From positions 2,476,601 through 2,540,600 of the forward strand of contig CM055756.1 of the NCBI GenBank assembly GCA_029465975.1: a stretch of DNA of 64,000 nucleotides, in the 5' to 3' direction. The stretch comes from Dallia pectoralis (lineage: Eukaryota; Chordata; Actinopteri; Esociformes; Umbridae). This document shows, piece after piece, positions 1 to 11,229 of this stretch. The translations under genes were made by a program, and so were the position numbers. The notes under the pieces were generated by a model. It did no database searches. It was given only the letters and a program-made list of their open reading frames with translations, and was not told the DNA's origin. Position 1 is the stretch's first letter. Each line of letters starts with the position of its first letter.

Positions 1-392
1 GTATTATAGTGGACTCATCCGGTCATATCTCTACTCTGTATTATAGTGGACTCATCCGGGCATTTCTCTACTGTGTATTATTTTGGACTCATCCGGTCAT
101 ATCTCTACTCTGTATTATAGTGGACTCATCCGGTCATATCTCTACTCTGTATTATAGTGGACTCATCCGGTCATATCTCTACTGTGTATTATTGTGGACT
201 CATCCGGTCATATCTCTACTCTGTATTATAGTGGACTCATCCGGTCATTCCTCAACTGTGTATTATAGTGGACTCATCCGGTCATATCTCTACTGTGTTT
301 TATAGTGGACTCATCCGGTCATATCTCTACTGTGTTTTATAGTGGACTCATCCGGTCATATCTCCACTGTGTATTATAGTGGACTCATCCGG
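1..392. repeat. 37-bp minisatellite, cut by the window edge
   Basis: Units with the core GGACTCATCCGGTCATATCT recur every 37 bp (about 10.6 copies) from base 1, so the array continues to the left. The small plus-strand frame across it is repeat-derived. Confidence 0.95.
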
Positions 393-561
393 TCACATTC
401 GAAAATCTGATTATGATTATCATCTGTAACGTGGGTGATGGCGAAATCCATAGGAGCGAATGAGGATGAGTCGATTCTGTGTAGTTGGACAACAGGCACA
501 TTAAATGCAGGGCAGGAAACAATATACGTATCAAGCTGCTTTTATGGGTCAACAGAAACAG

Positions 562-1457
562 GGAGGGAGAGAGATACTGGCCACTTGTTTGGGGAGAGAG
601 ATACTGACCACGTGTTTGGGGAGGGAGAGAGATACTGACCACGTGTTTGGGGAGAGAGATACTGACCACGTGTTTGGGGAGAGAGATACTGACCACGTGT
701 TTGGGGAGAGAGATACTGGCCACGTGTTTGGGGAGAGAGATACTGACCACGTGTTTGGGGAGGGAGAGAGATACTGACCACGTGTTTGGGGAGGGAGAGA
801 GATACTGACCACGTGTTTGGGGAGAGAGATACTGACCACGTGTTTGGGGAGAGAGATACTGGCCACGTGTTTGGGGAGAGAGATACTGACCACGTGTTTG
901 GGGAGAGAGATACTGACCACGTGTTTTGGGAGAGAGATACTGGCCACGTGTTTGGGGAGAGAGATACTGGCCACGTGTTTGGGGAGAGAGATACTGACCA
1001 CGTGTTTTGGGAGAGAGATACTGGCCACGTGTTTGGGGAGAGAGATACTGGCCACGTGTTTGGGGAGAGAGATACTGACCACGTGTTTGGGGAGAGAGAT
1101 ACTGACCACGTGTTTGGGGAGAGAGATACTGACCACATGTTTGGGGAGAGAGATACTGACCACATGTTTGGGGAGGGAGAGAGATACTGACTACATGTTT
1201 GGGGAGAGAGATACTGACCACATGTTTGGGGAGAGAGATACTGACCACATGTTTGGGGAGAGAGATACTGACCACGTGTTTGGGGAGAGAGATACTGACC
1301 ACGTGTTTGGGGAGAGAGATACTGACCACATGTTTGGGGAGAGAGATACTGACCACGTGTTTGGGGAGAGAGATACTTACCATGTGTTTGGGGAGAGAGA
1401 TACTTACCATGTGTTTGGGGAGAGAGATACTTACCACGTGTTTGGGGAGAGAGATAC
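562..1457. repeat. 27-bp minisatellite carrying CACGTG in most units
   Basis: About 32 units of GGGGAGAGAGATACTGACC plus a CACGTGTTT or CACATGTTT tail; a few are 31 bp through an extra GGGA. Most units contain the palindromic E-box CACGTG; a block around 1130-1260 and some later units have CACATG or CATGTG. All long frames on both strands here arise from the 27-bp (nine-codon) period. Confidence 0.96.
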
Positions 1458-1607
1458 CAGAGCTGTAGTACTCGAGACCACTTTTTTAAGTCTCGGTCTC
1501 GTCTCGGTCTCGGTTACATTTGGACTCGGTCTCGTCTCGGTCTCGGCCCCCTTCGGTCTCGGTCTCGTCTCGGTCTCGCTTTAGGTGGTCTCGAGCACAG
1601 CTCTCTG
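1458..1607. mobile_element. small inverted-repeat element inserted in the minisatellite
   Basis: The ends are inverted repeats (CAGAGCTGTAG...CTCGAGACCAC against GTGGTCTCGAGCACAGCTCTCTG) around a core of GGTCTC/CGTCTC repeats. The 27-bp unit is interrupted at GAGATAC and resumes with the same GAGATAC at 1607, which looks like a 6-7 bp target duplication. CAGAG ends recall hAT elements, but the family is not settled. Confidence 0.6.
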
Positions 1608-2904
1608 AGATACTGACCACATGTTTGTCGTAACAGCGCTCAGTTCAACTCTCTACTGGTGGAAGGGATGTCAGATGTAGCGGCCGGCGTTTAGAAGGAA
1701 TTCACAGACATTGATGTATCAGCAGTTTATACTTCAATATGAATTATTCAGTGTAGCTGTTCGTCATTTCACAATACATTTTGATAAGCTAGACTAGTCA
1801 GACATAATTGTGAATGAGGATGTGACTAATCACATCCAAAGAGGAACCACATATTTAAATGTATTTCTATTATTGTTGATGTTTACTCTATTGGGTTTTC
1901 TCTGACTAAAGTGACAGGCATGTGGCGAATGTGAAGTGCTTGTGTTCTGGTTCCACCTCAATCACTGTTACCAACTCATACACTGGTGTATATAAAAACC
2001 CTACACACGTCATTATTTACCTACAAACTAAACCTAAACTGGAGTTGTGCATAAAACCTGAGACCATTGAGGAGATCAATTCTAACATTGTATAGTCATA
2101 ATAAAAATATGTTAGCATGGTACTTTGAAAGTGCCATAACAACACAGAATTGTTTTCTACTTCAGGTGACTTAGTTGAGCAGTAAAATCTGTTGGAAAAA
2201 ACACTCACAACAAGGTGTCCTGTGAAGTGAAACTCCCACGCACACATTTAAAGACACAAACGCACGCACGCACGCACACACGCACACACGCACACACACA
2301 CACACACACACACAAACTGAGATGAGCAAACAAAAGATTTAGTTGCACTGTTAAATATTTGTTTCTTTTTTTCTTTTTTTTCTTTTTGTTAAGTGTTGAG
2401 CCGTGGGAAGAGCAGCACTTCACATGCTGTTAGGTAGTGGAGATCCAAATAATGGAACAATAAACATTAAAGTGAAATAAAACAGACGAAACACCTCCCG
2501 GCAGAGAGACTGTGAAAATCTGTTCTTTAGTCCCCTTTTTGCGTCGTACGTTGTTGTCTAATGTCCACAGTCACGTTTCTGTTATTGTATGCTAATACAA
2601 CTGTTGGCAATGTCTTTTTCATCATGTCTTGGTTCCCTGGAAAACAAGCTTCCTCCTTGGCGTCAGACACTAATGACACACATCAACGTTGCCCTCACAA
2701 GTGAACACTGAATGTATGAACGAGAGCAAGTCAAGTTTCACCCCCTTTTCACTTTCTCTCCAACGTCACTTTAATGACAAAGGCAGTAGTTTCAGGATGG
2801 GATGAATTTGTCCATCCTCTGTCTATCTTCTACATGTATGAAGTCAAATAACGGAGGGAAAAAGGACAGGATTTTAGGGGGAGTCTGGATCTTAAGGGGA
2901 CCTC
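1608..2904. other. non-coding stretch with one CA/CG microsatellite
   Basis: No gene was recognised. A CACG/CA dinucleotide tract lies at about 2256-2312 and a T-rich run at 2365-2388. The rest looks like ordinary AT-rich intergenic or intronic sequence. Confidence 0.6.
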
Positions 2905-5788
2905 CCATTGCAGTAGCAGTAGCAGCCAGCAGTAGCTGCCAGTAGTAGCAGCCAGCAGTAGTAGCCAGCAGTAGTAGTTAGCAGTAGTAATAGCAGCCAG
3001 TAGTAGCAGCCAGCAGTAGTAGTTAGCAGTAGTAATAGCAGCCAGTAGTAGCAGCCAGCAGTAGCAGCCAGCAGTAGCAGCAGTAGCCAGCAGTAGCAGC
3101 CAGCAGTAGTAGTTAGCAGTAGTAATAGCAGCCAGTAGTAGCAGCCAGCAGTAGCAGCCAGCAGTAGCAGCAGTAGCCAGCAGTAGCAGCCAGCAGTAGC
3201 TGCCAGTAGTAGCAGCCAGCAGTAGTAGCTAGCAGTAGTAGTTAGCAGTAGTAATAGCAGCCAGTAGTAGCAGCCAGCAGTAGCAGCCAGTAGTAGCCAG
3301 CAGTAGCTGCCAGTAGTAGCAGCCAGCAGTAGCAGCAGTAGCCAGCAGTAGCAGCCAGCAGTAGCAGCCAGCAGTAGCAGCCAGCAGTAGTAGCCAGCAG
3401 TAGTAGTTAGCAGTAGTAATAGCAGCCAGTAGTAGCAGCCAGCAGTAGCAGCCAGTAGTAGCCAGCAGTAGCTGCCAGTAGTAGCCAGCAGTAGCAGCCA
3501 GCAGTAGCTGCCAGTAGTAGCAGCCAGCAGTAGCTCCAGCAGTAGCAGCCAGCAGTAGCAGCCAGCAGTAGTAGTTAGCAGTAGTAATAGCAGCCAGTAG
3601 TAGCAGCCAGCAGTAGCAGCCAGTAGTAGTAGTAGCAGCCAGCAGTAGTAGCAGTAGCAGCCAGCAGTAGTAGCCAGCAGTAGCAGCCAGCAGTAGTAGC
3701 AGTAGCAGCCAGCAGTAGCAGCCAGCAGTAGCAGCCAGCAGTAGTAGTAGCAGCCAGTAGTAGCAGCCAGCAGTAGCAGCCAGCAGTAGTAGTAGTAGCA
3801 GCCAGCAGTAGTAGCCAGCAGTAGCAGCCAGCAGTAGTAGCAGTAGCAGCCAGCAGTAGCAGCCAGCAGTAGCAGCCAGTAGTAGCAGTAGCAGCCAGCA
3901 GTAGCAGCCAGCAGTAGTAGCAGTAGCAGCCAGCAGTAGCAGCCAGCAGTAGCAGCCAGCAGTAGTAGCAGTAGCAGCCAGCAGTAGCAGCCAGCAGTAG
4001 CAGCCAGCAGTAGTAGTAGTAGCAGCCAGCAGTAGTAGCCAGCAGTAGCAGCCAGCAGTAGTAGCAGTAGCAGCCAGCAGTAGCAGCCAGCAGTAGCAGC
4101 CAGCAGTAGCAGCCAGTAGTAGCAGTAGCAGCCAGCAGTAGCAGCCAGCAGTAGTAGCAGTAGCAGCCAGCAGTAGCAGCCAGCAGTAGCAGCCAGCAGT
4201 AGTAGCAGTAGCAGCCAGCAGTAGTAGCCAGCAGTAGCAGCCAGCAGTAGTAGCAGTAGCAGCCAGCAGTAGCAGCCAGCAGTAGCAGCCAGCAGTAGCA
4301 GCCAGCAGTAGTAGCAGTAGCAGCCAGCAGTAGTAGCAGTAGCAGCCAGCTGTAGCAGCCAGCAGTAGCAGCCAGCAGTAGTAGCAGTAGCAGCCAGCAG
4401 TAGTAGCAGTAGCAGCCAGCAGTAGCAGCCAGCAGTAGTAGCAGTAGCAGCCAGCAGTAGCAGCCAGCAGTAGCAGCCAGTAGTAGTAGTAGCAGCCAGC
4501 AGTAGTAGCAGTAGCAGCCAGCAGTAGTAGCCAGCAGTAGCAGCCAGCAGTAGTAGCAGTAGCAGCCAGCAGTAGCAGCCAGCAGTAGCAGCCAGCAGTA
4601 GTAGTAGCAGCCAGTAGTAGCAGCCAGCAGTAGCAGCCAGCAGTAGTAGTAGTAGCAGCCAGCAGTAGTAGCCAGCAGTAGCAGCCAGCAGTAGTAGCAG
4701 TAGCAGCCAGCAGTAGCAGCCAGCAGTAGCAGCCAGTAGTAGCAGTAGCAGCCAGCAGTAGCAGCCAGCAGTAGTAGCAGTAGCAGCCAGCAGTAGCAGC
4801 CAGCAGTAGCAGCCAGCAGTAGTAGCAGTAGCAGCCAGCAGTAGCAGCCAGCAGTAGCAGCCAGCAGTAGTAGTAGTAGCAGCCAGCAGTAGTAGCCAGC
4901 AGTAGCAGCCAGCAGTAGTAGCAGTAGCAGCCAGCAGTAGCAGCCAGCAGTAGCAGCCAGCAGTAGCAGCCAGCAGTAGCAGCCAGCAGTAGCAGCCAGC
5001 AGTAGCAGCCAGCAGTAGCAGCCAGTAGTAGCAGTAGCAGCCAGCAGTAGTAGCAGTAGCAGCCAGCAGTAGTAGCCAGCAGTAGCAGCCAGCAGTAGTA
5101 GCAGTAGCAGCCAGCAGTAGCAGCCAGCAGTAGCAGCCAGCAGTAGCAGCCAGCAGTAGTAGCAGTAGCAGCCAGCAGTAGTAGCAGTAGCAGCCAGCAG
5201 TAGCAGCCAGCAGTAGCAGCCAGCAGTAGTAGCAGTAGCAGCCAGCAGTAGTAGCAGTAGCAGCCAGCAGTAGCAGCCAGCAGTAGTAGCAGTAGCAGCC
5301 AGCAGTAGCAGCCAGCAGTAGCAGCCAGCAGTAGCAGCCAGCAGTAGCAGCCAGCAGTAGTAGCAGTAGCAGCCAGCAGTAGCAGCCAGCAGTAGTAGCA
5401 GTAGCAGCCAGCAGTAGCAGCCAGCAGTAGCAGCCAGCAGTAGTAGCAGTAGCAGCCAGCAGTAGCAGCCAGCAGTAGCAGCCAGCAGTAGTAGCAGTAG
5501 CAGCCAGCAGTAGCAGCCAGCAGTAGCAGCCAGCAGTAGTAGCAGTAGCAGCCAGCAGTAGCAGCCAGCAGTAGCAGCCAGCAGTAGCAGCCAGCAGTAG
5601 TAGCAGTAGCAGCCAGCAGTAGCAGCCAGCAGTAGTAGCAGTAGCAGCCAGCAGTAGCAGCCAGCAGTAGCAGCCAGCAGTAGTAGCAGTAGCAGCCAGC
5701 AGTAGCAGCCAGCAGTAGTAGCAGTAGCAGCCAGCAGTAGTAGCAGTAGCAGCCAGCAGTAGCAGCCAGCAGTAGCAGCTGTAGCCTG
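2905..5788. repeat. 2.9-kb CAG/TAG compound minisatellite
   Basis: Built from 13-bp units (CCAGCAGTAGCAG) and 22-bp units (CCAGCAGTAG TAGCAGTAGCAG) in mixed order, with CTGCCAGTAG and TAGTTAGCAG variants in the left third. A segment around 3736-4060 recurs around 4595-4920, so larger blocks have duplicated inside the array. The 747-residue minus frame (AATAGCYCWLLLL period) is an artefact. Confidence 0.95.
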
Positions 5789-7600
5789 GTCCGGAGGGGG
5801 TGGATCTGGGCTGTGCATGGTTCAGCTCCTCAGACAGTTGGTGAGTCCAGATGCTGAGGTCATATAACCATGCGTTTTAGATCATTGAGTTGACTCGACT
5901 GTTGCTCACTCAGCAATTCAAGTAAATCGAACCCATGACTCATCAAAACAATGTCTAATGTGACTCAATGAACGCTTGATGATGAGGCAGTAGCTTGGTA
6001 TCTCATTTAAGACTTTAGTTAACAACTTATAAACCGATCAATTTTTATACCACTGTTGAAAAGGCTAGAAATCCATACTTGAAATTAAACTACAGAGAGA
6101 TTGCGTTAAAATGTCTGTTTGCGAATGCTTACTTCAAAGCCGTTACTCTGTGGTGGTTGTTAGCCACAGGAAGTGTTAGGGTAATGAAATGACATGAATG
6201 CTGTTGAGCTGAACAGCAGAAAAGCTGATAAGTATGCTCCTTTACTGTGATGCCAGGGCAGTGATGACATATGAGTGGCCGAACCAGCCACTAACCAGCT
6301 GTTGGCGTCGGGAATTACTCTGATTAGATTTTGATCACTTTAGGACACAGAAGCCAGTCTGATTCCCCATAAAACATTAGCCCATTACCCACCAGGCTAC
6401 GGTCTGTCAGTCTTAGCAGGATTCAGTTGATTTTAATCCATTTGTGCACAGTGTGATGGATTAGTAGTTTGTCAAATGTTGGTGATATCCTCCCATTAGA
6501 CTGAGCTTGAGACAAACAATTATTCAGTCTAAATACTATTCTGATAATGTCCATGTCTACTGCTTCATCAGATTATTTTGAAAATGCATTTTATTTTTTA
6601 CTGTGTGTTTTAGGATCTCTCTAGGTATCTGCAGCATGGCTCTTTGATTCACTGAAATTATAAACAAGACAGATGTTTTCTGAAACATACTTTTCTAGAG
6701 TGTAATGGAATAGGCAGAGATTGTTACATACCTGGACAGTCAGATTTTGGATTAGTATAATAATTTCAAGGTGACTTTTAGCATCTGAGAAGAGTGTAAG
6801 GTAATTGATTCAAAGCATGGATGTGCCAGGAACGACGTTACTACCTCTCTGCAAATGGCGCTGGACACAGTCCGGAGTGTGGGCACATGAACCAATCAAC
6901 AGGAATAGGTCAAGCTGATTTTGGACATAAAATAAAAGAGCGTCGTATGACAAAAAAACACTTTAATGCAGGTTTTCTTTCTTACCTGAAAATATTATAG
7001 TTCAATATTCCTGCTCAGTTCACACATTTACCATTGCCAATTGTAATAAAATGCACAACAATTTTCAACAATCAATTTTACAAACATTTACACAGAAAAT
7101 TTTGTAAAATAATGTATTGTATAAAAATAGGTGTTAACCTATTAAGAATCAGGGAAAAATCTCTATTTCCGCCTAAATGACACACCCAAATAGAAATGTG
7201 TGTAGCCCCTTATGCCATTTGCATGAACATCCAGCGAGATATTGTCAAATAAAGAAGGGGACACCAAGATTGTGTCCAAATCTACCCAAAATTGGAATCG
7301 TTGGATAAATTATTAATTGTCAAGTATATAACCTGATAGAAAACATTCAACAATGCAGAGTTAATTACAAAATAAGGTTTACACACTCTTAAAACTGTCA
7401 TGCGATCAATAGCTTCCCATAAAAGGTACAACAAAATTGCAGATCCAATGACCCGCATCACACAGCTATATACAATAAAAGCTAAGTAAACCAGCCCACA
7501 TTGATCTAACATAAAACACAACAAACAACACAAAGTTGAGGAATAACCATTTACACAGAACTGTAAGTTGGGACACCACAATTTACATGGATGCCGCAGT
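5789..7600. other. non-coding stretch, nothing recognised
   Basis: AT-rich sequence with no convincing exon, RNA gene or transposon end. The 99-residue minus frame at 7282-7581 has no family resemblance that I recognise. Confidence 0.5.
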
Positions 7601-7605
7601 GGAGT

Positions 7606-8090
7606 GTGGTGTATGTGTGTGTCTGTGTGTGTGTGTCTGTGTTTCTGTATGTGTCTGTGTATGAACTAGTATCAACCAGAAAAGCATTTGTCATAAACTT
7701 TGGACATCATATGACAGTTACAGAGAAGAAATCATGATACTTATCTTTCCCGACTTATATCACAGCCAGCTGGTGACATGACGATGGATGATGAGTAGGC
7801 AGAGACACCAGGCATTAGGAGTTCAAGGGAATATGTTAATATATGACAAATGTCTGTGTCTGTGTGTGTGTGTGTGGTGTGTCTGTGTGTGTGTCTGTGT
7901 ATGAGCTAGTATCAACCAGACAAGCATTTGTCATAAGCTTTGGACATCATATATGTTCCAAAGAAGAAATAAAGACACTTAGCTTTGTCGACTTCTACTG
8001 CAGCTAGCTGGTGACATGAACAAGGAAGATGAGTGAGTCGATAAATACTAGGCATGAGGAGTTATATGGCTAATATGCTAAAGCATCGTC
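7606..8090. repeat. tandem duplication of about 240 bp with GT tracts
   Basis: Two diverged copies begin with a GT/CTGTGT tract and continue with ACTAGTATCAACCAGA, GCATTTGTCATAA and TTTGGACATCATAT. The first starts near 7610 and the second near 7855. Confidence 0.8.
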
Positions 8091-8139
8091 AGTAATCTTA
8101 CCATCTCGTTATTATTTGTTATCTAAATATATCAATTCT

Positions 8140-8300
8140 TGTTAAATGTTAAATGAAAATGTTAAATGTTATGTGTAAATGTTGAATGGAAATGTTATAT
8201 GTACATTTTAAATCTAGATGTCAATGTTAAATGTAAATCTAAATGTTATAGGTAAATGTACATTTTAAATCTAAATCTAAATGTTAAATGATAGTTCTGC
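8140..8300. repeat. AAATGTTAAATG simple-sequence region
   Basis: Irregular tandem copies of ATGTTAAATG, ATGTAAAT and AAATCTAAATG. Just beyond it, GGTTCGATCC at about 8298 resembles a pol III B box, but no matching A box lies upstream. Confidence 0.7.
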
Positions 8301-8309
8301 GGTTCGATC

Positions 8310-9440
8310 CTTCACACATGTTTCTTATGTATGTATTTTTTATTTAAATATGTTTACAGTGCCAATTAAACATGATGACATATAGCTCAGCGACCAAATC
8401 ACTGAGATTGGTAAATTCTTTAAAAATGTCGCTATGGAGCGATCAGTTACCCAGATCTGCTCAAAAAGTTTCAACACGCAATCACCTGCTGTTCAACGAT
8501 CACTGAACCCGATGATAAAGCCCTTCCTGCTACCTAAATAGAGTGAAATATTACATATTGAAAACCCTGCTGATAGTAGACTTCAATTTCAGGTTTGACC
8601 CAGATTATGATCAAGACCCCAACCCTTTTTCCAAACTACCCATACTGAAAACAAATGTATTTTAAACAAAATTTTGTTTTCGAAAATATATCCCTTAACA
8701 AATTTGGTAAAAATATGTAAAGTTAAGTGTTTGAAATTGGCCACGTTAATGGATTTTAACTTTTGCCAAGGACTGTGTCGAACCAGCGACACATGGATGT
8801 GCAGTCATGTGGGCTACGCAACACTCGAAATGATGGTAACTGTTCCATAGAGGCAAGTAGTGACCCCAGCAAAGGTCGCAATTGTACATTCAACTATATT
8901 CAGTGTTGTAAGATGAAAATGTATTAATACAATTTAGCATACATTACGGAATCGAAAATTAAATAGATTTTGTTGCCTGAAAATATATTTTCAATTTCTT
9001 AAAATATCTTTATTTTTCATATAGGTATGCTAACTACCAACATGTCTTCATGTCATTGGTATTCGCCAATTACCGTAGTTCCTGTAATACTCTGTTTTCA
9101 TGTCCTTCCTTTAGGTTTGACATTGACATTTACAATTTTGCTTTACTGCATAACATTACATTTAGAAAAGATAATGCAATTAACTAAATGTTGGAAAAGT
9201 GACCTTGAAAATTGTTGTGCATTTTTTACATTTGGCAAAGCTAAATGTGCAAAAACTGAGCAGGATTATTGAACATGCAACATTTCACAAACAGCACCCG
9301 ATAGGACAATGTTACCATGACGTGAACTAGAGAAGGATTATAGGGTTAAATGGAAATATGCAGAACTTCAGTACCCTAGATATCTGGCTTTAGCCAACGC
9401 CATGTCATAACATTCTTTTACAGACACCTCTTTCGACATA
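8310..9440. other. non-coding stretch, nothing recognised
   Basis: AT-rich. The short frames present (for example 9027-9272 plus) show no family features that I can name. Confidence 0.45.
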
Positions 9441-9448
9441 CAACCTGT

Positions 9449-9655
9449 CATATGCATGTCATAAGCATGTCATAAGCATGGCATAAGCATGTCATAAGCA
9501 TGTCATAAGCATGGCATAAGCATGGCATAAGCATGTCATAAGCATGTCATAAGCATGGCATACGCATGTCATAAACATGTCATAAGCATGGCATAAGCAT
9601 GTCATAAGCATGTCATAAGCATGTCATAAGCATGGCATAAGCATGTCATAAACAT
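9449..9655. repeat. 11-bp minisatellite
   Basis: About 19 copies of CATGTCATAAG, alternating with the variant CATGGCATAAG. Confidence 0.93.
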
Positions 9656-9966
9656 GATCACCTGTTCTCGTTTGGCAAGCTGCTGTCCTTAATGTGCAAC
9701 TCATAGGGAGCGACCATCTGCAGGTCCTGGGTAATTGATGCCCACATTCACCCTCCATCAGATCACTCAATCTGCTCCATCCCACCACCAGCACCCCCTG
9801 GTGAGCTCTCACTAACCATGGGCCCAGATGTCTCTGCATCTGCCCTCCCACAAGCCCCATACCATGCTTTTGCCCATCGGGCCGGTGGGACTGGCTTGGC
9901 GGATCACAAGGGTCCACAGGGCGGCTGGCTAGATCAGAAAGTTTCCTGGTCCGACGGGTTCACCAG

Positions 9967-10120
9967 CCTGGAGTAGGTATGATGTATGCCCACTCTGTGA
10001 TCAAGAGATGACACACGGTGATGTTTCATGGACCACGATGATCCTGGAGTAGGAGAAGCTGATGTATGCCCACTCTGTGATCAAGAGATGACACACGGTG
10101 ATGTTTCATGGACCACAATG
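9967..10120. repeat. tandem duplication of about 77 bp
   Basis: CCTGGAGTAGG followed by GATGTATGCCCACTCTGTG, GATGACACACGG and TTTCATGGACCAC occurs twice, starting at 9967 and 10043. In the plus frame beginning at 10028, the second copy reads VCPLCDQEMTHGD, but there is no supporting gene structure. Confidence 0.8.
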
Positions 10121-10465
10121 GACACATTTCTGATTAAGAGACCCTCTCGAGATCTCATAAAGAGACAAGGTCTTTTTACAGCTTGTCTCCTAAGGGCTGT
10201 AAAACGGATGAATCTTCAGAGGTATTAAATTCTTAATTGTTCATTCCAGTGGAGATCTTTGGGCGGTTTTAGAAGCTACAGGTATCGCCAATATGTTCTG
10301 CCACCCACACTGAACAAGTTGAGGAAAACCCGCATTTGAAATCCAATCAACCCAAAAGCCAGGTAATGACCCATAATTCTAGATGCCCTCCTCCCATTTC
10401 CCACTCAGCATATTTAAATGTATCTAAATCACCAGACACTTTTATCAAGCTATAATTATAATATT

Positions 10466-10510
10466 AGGGGACTCGAACCTGCAACTCTGACATTTGGAGC
10501 ATCATGGTCG
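10466..10510 (-). repeat. possible tRNA-derived SINE remnant
   Basis: On the minus strand GCAGGTTCGAGTCCCCT resembles a tRNA T-arm or pol III B box with a preceding AGAGTTG. No intact A box or tail was found. Confidence 0.25.
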
Positions 10511-10602
10511 ATCAGTTAACGTCCAGAGGACATCCTGTTACGGTTTGTCTATTGGGCTAGGAGGCGGACGTTAACTGCTTCAGTACAGGTTATTGGTTCA
10601 AA

Positions 10603-10803
10603 CAGGGATGTCAAACCGGTTCCATGGAGGGCCTAGTGTATGGAGGGTTTTGAGTTTTCATTTAAATTAGTTCCCAGTTCAGACCTAAACAACCAGTAGA
10701 GGGTAGAACCTTACCAATTAGTGACCTAATTAATCAATCAAGAACAAGGTGAGAGCAAAGACCTGTAGACACTCGGCCCTCCATGGAACCGGTTTGACAC
10801 CTG
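10603..10803. mobile_element. 201-bp non-autonomous TIR element
   Basis: The ends are inverted copies: GTCAAACCGGTTCCATGG on the left and CCATGGAACCGGTTTGAC on the right, identical over at least 24 bp. The layout (AGGTGTCAAAC...TTTGACACCT with an internal GTGACCTAATTAATC) matches a dispersed short element common in fish genomes that I recall but cannot name. Confidence 0.75.
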
Positions 10804-10998
10804 TGGTTCAACAGATATTGCTTTTGCGCATATACAACACATGTATATGTTAAGTATACACTCCAACCCAATCCATTTGAAGTTAAAATGTCACTGTTTC
10901 CAGAATTGAATATTTCCCAGAAGGACTTATAAGGTACATGCATTTGTATGATTTCCCATAGTGATGTTCCTATTTTAAATTAGCGCCTTTTGATTTGA

Positions 10999-11223
10999 GG
11001 GTGTCACATATTGGCGATAGCCAGGACACAGGAAAGGTTATTTATTTTACAGACCACATGACACATCGATACGGAATATCAAACTATGACTGGCAAGGAG
11101 AAAATAACCTAACTAAATACACAGGTAAACGAGGAAACAAGCCACAGGTGTACACGATGGAACTGATTGACCGAGTGATTCAAAGACGCAAAAGAATACT
11201 GAACAAGAAATGGAGAACATGAA
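10999..11223 (+). CDS. possible terminal exon of an unrecognised gene
   Basis: An open frame follows an acceptor-like TTTTGATTTGAG and ends in TGA at 11223. It would encode about 74 residues, including GDSQDTGKVIYFTDHMTHRY, a central YDWQGENNLTKYTGKRGNK and a basic end IQRRKRILNKKWRT. The composition looks more protein-like than the other short frames here. The frame has no ATG near its start, so it would have to be a downstream exon. No partner exon was found nearby and I do not recognise the family. It could equally be a retropseudogene fragment or chance. Confidence 0.3.
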
Positions 11224-11229
11224 TAATAT

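Noticed and set aside
1..392. CRISPR-like array
   Set aside because: The 37-bp units are contiguous, with no unique spacers, and the genome is vertebrate.
385..1584. Frames of 200-350 residues on both strands
   Set aside because: A nine-codon period of the 27-bp array.
3575..5818. 747-residue minus frame rich in Leu, Ala, Thr and Cys
   Set aside because: Pure CAG/TAG tandem repeat; it stays open only because the minus strand of TAG is CTA.
8290..8400. tRNA gene suggested by GGTTCGATCC
   Set aside because: No A box in the right position and no cloverleaf that I could fold.
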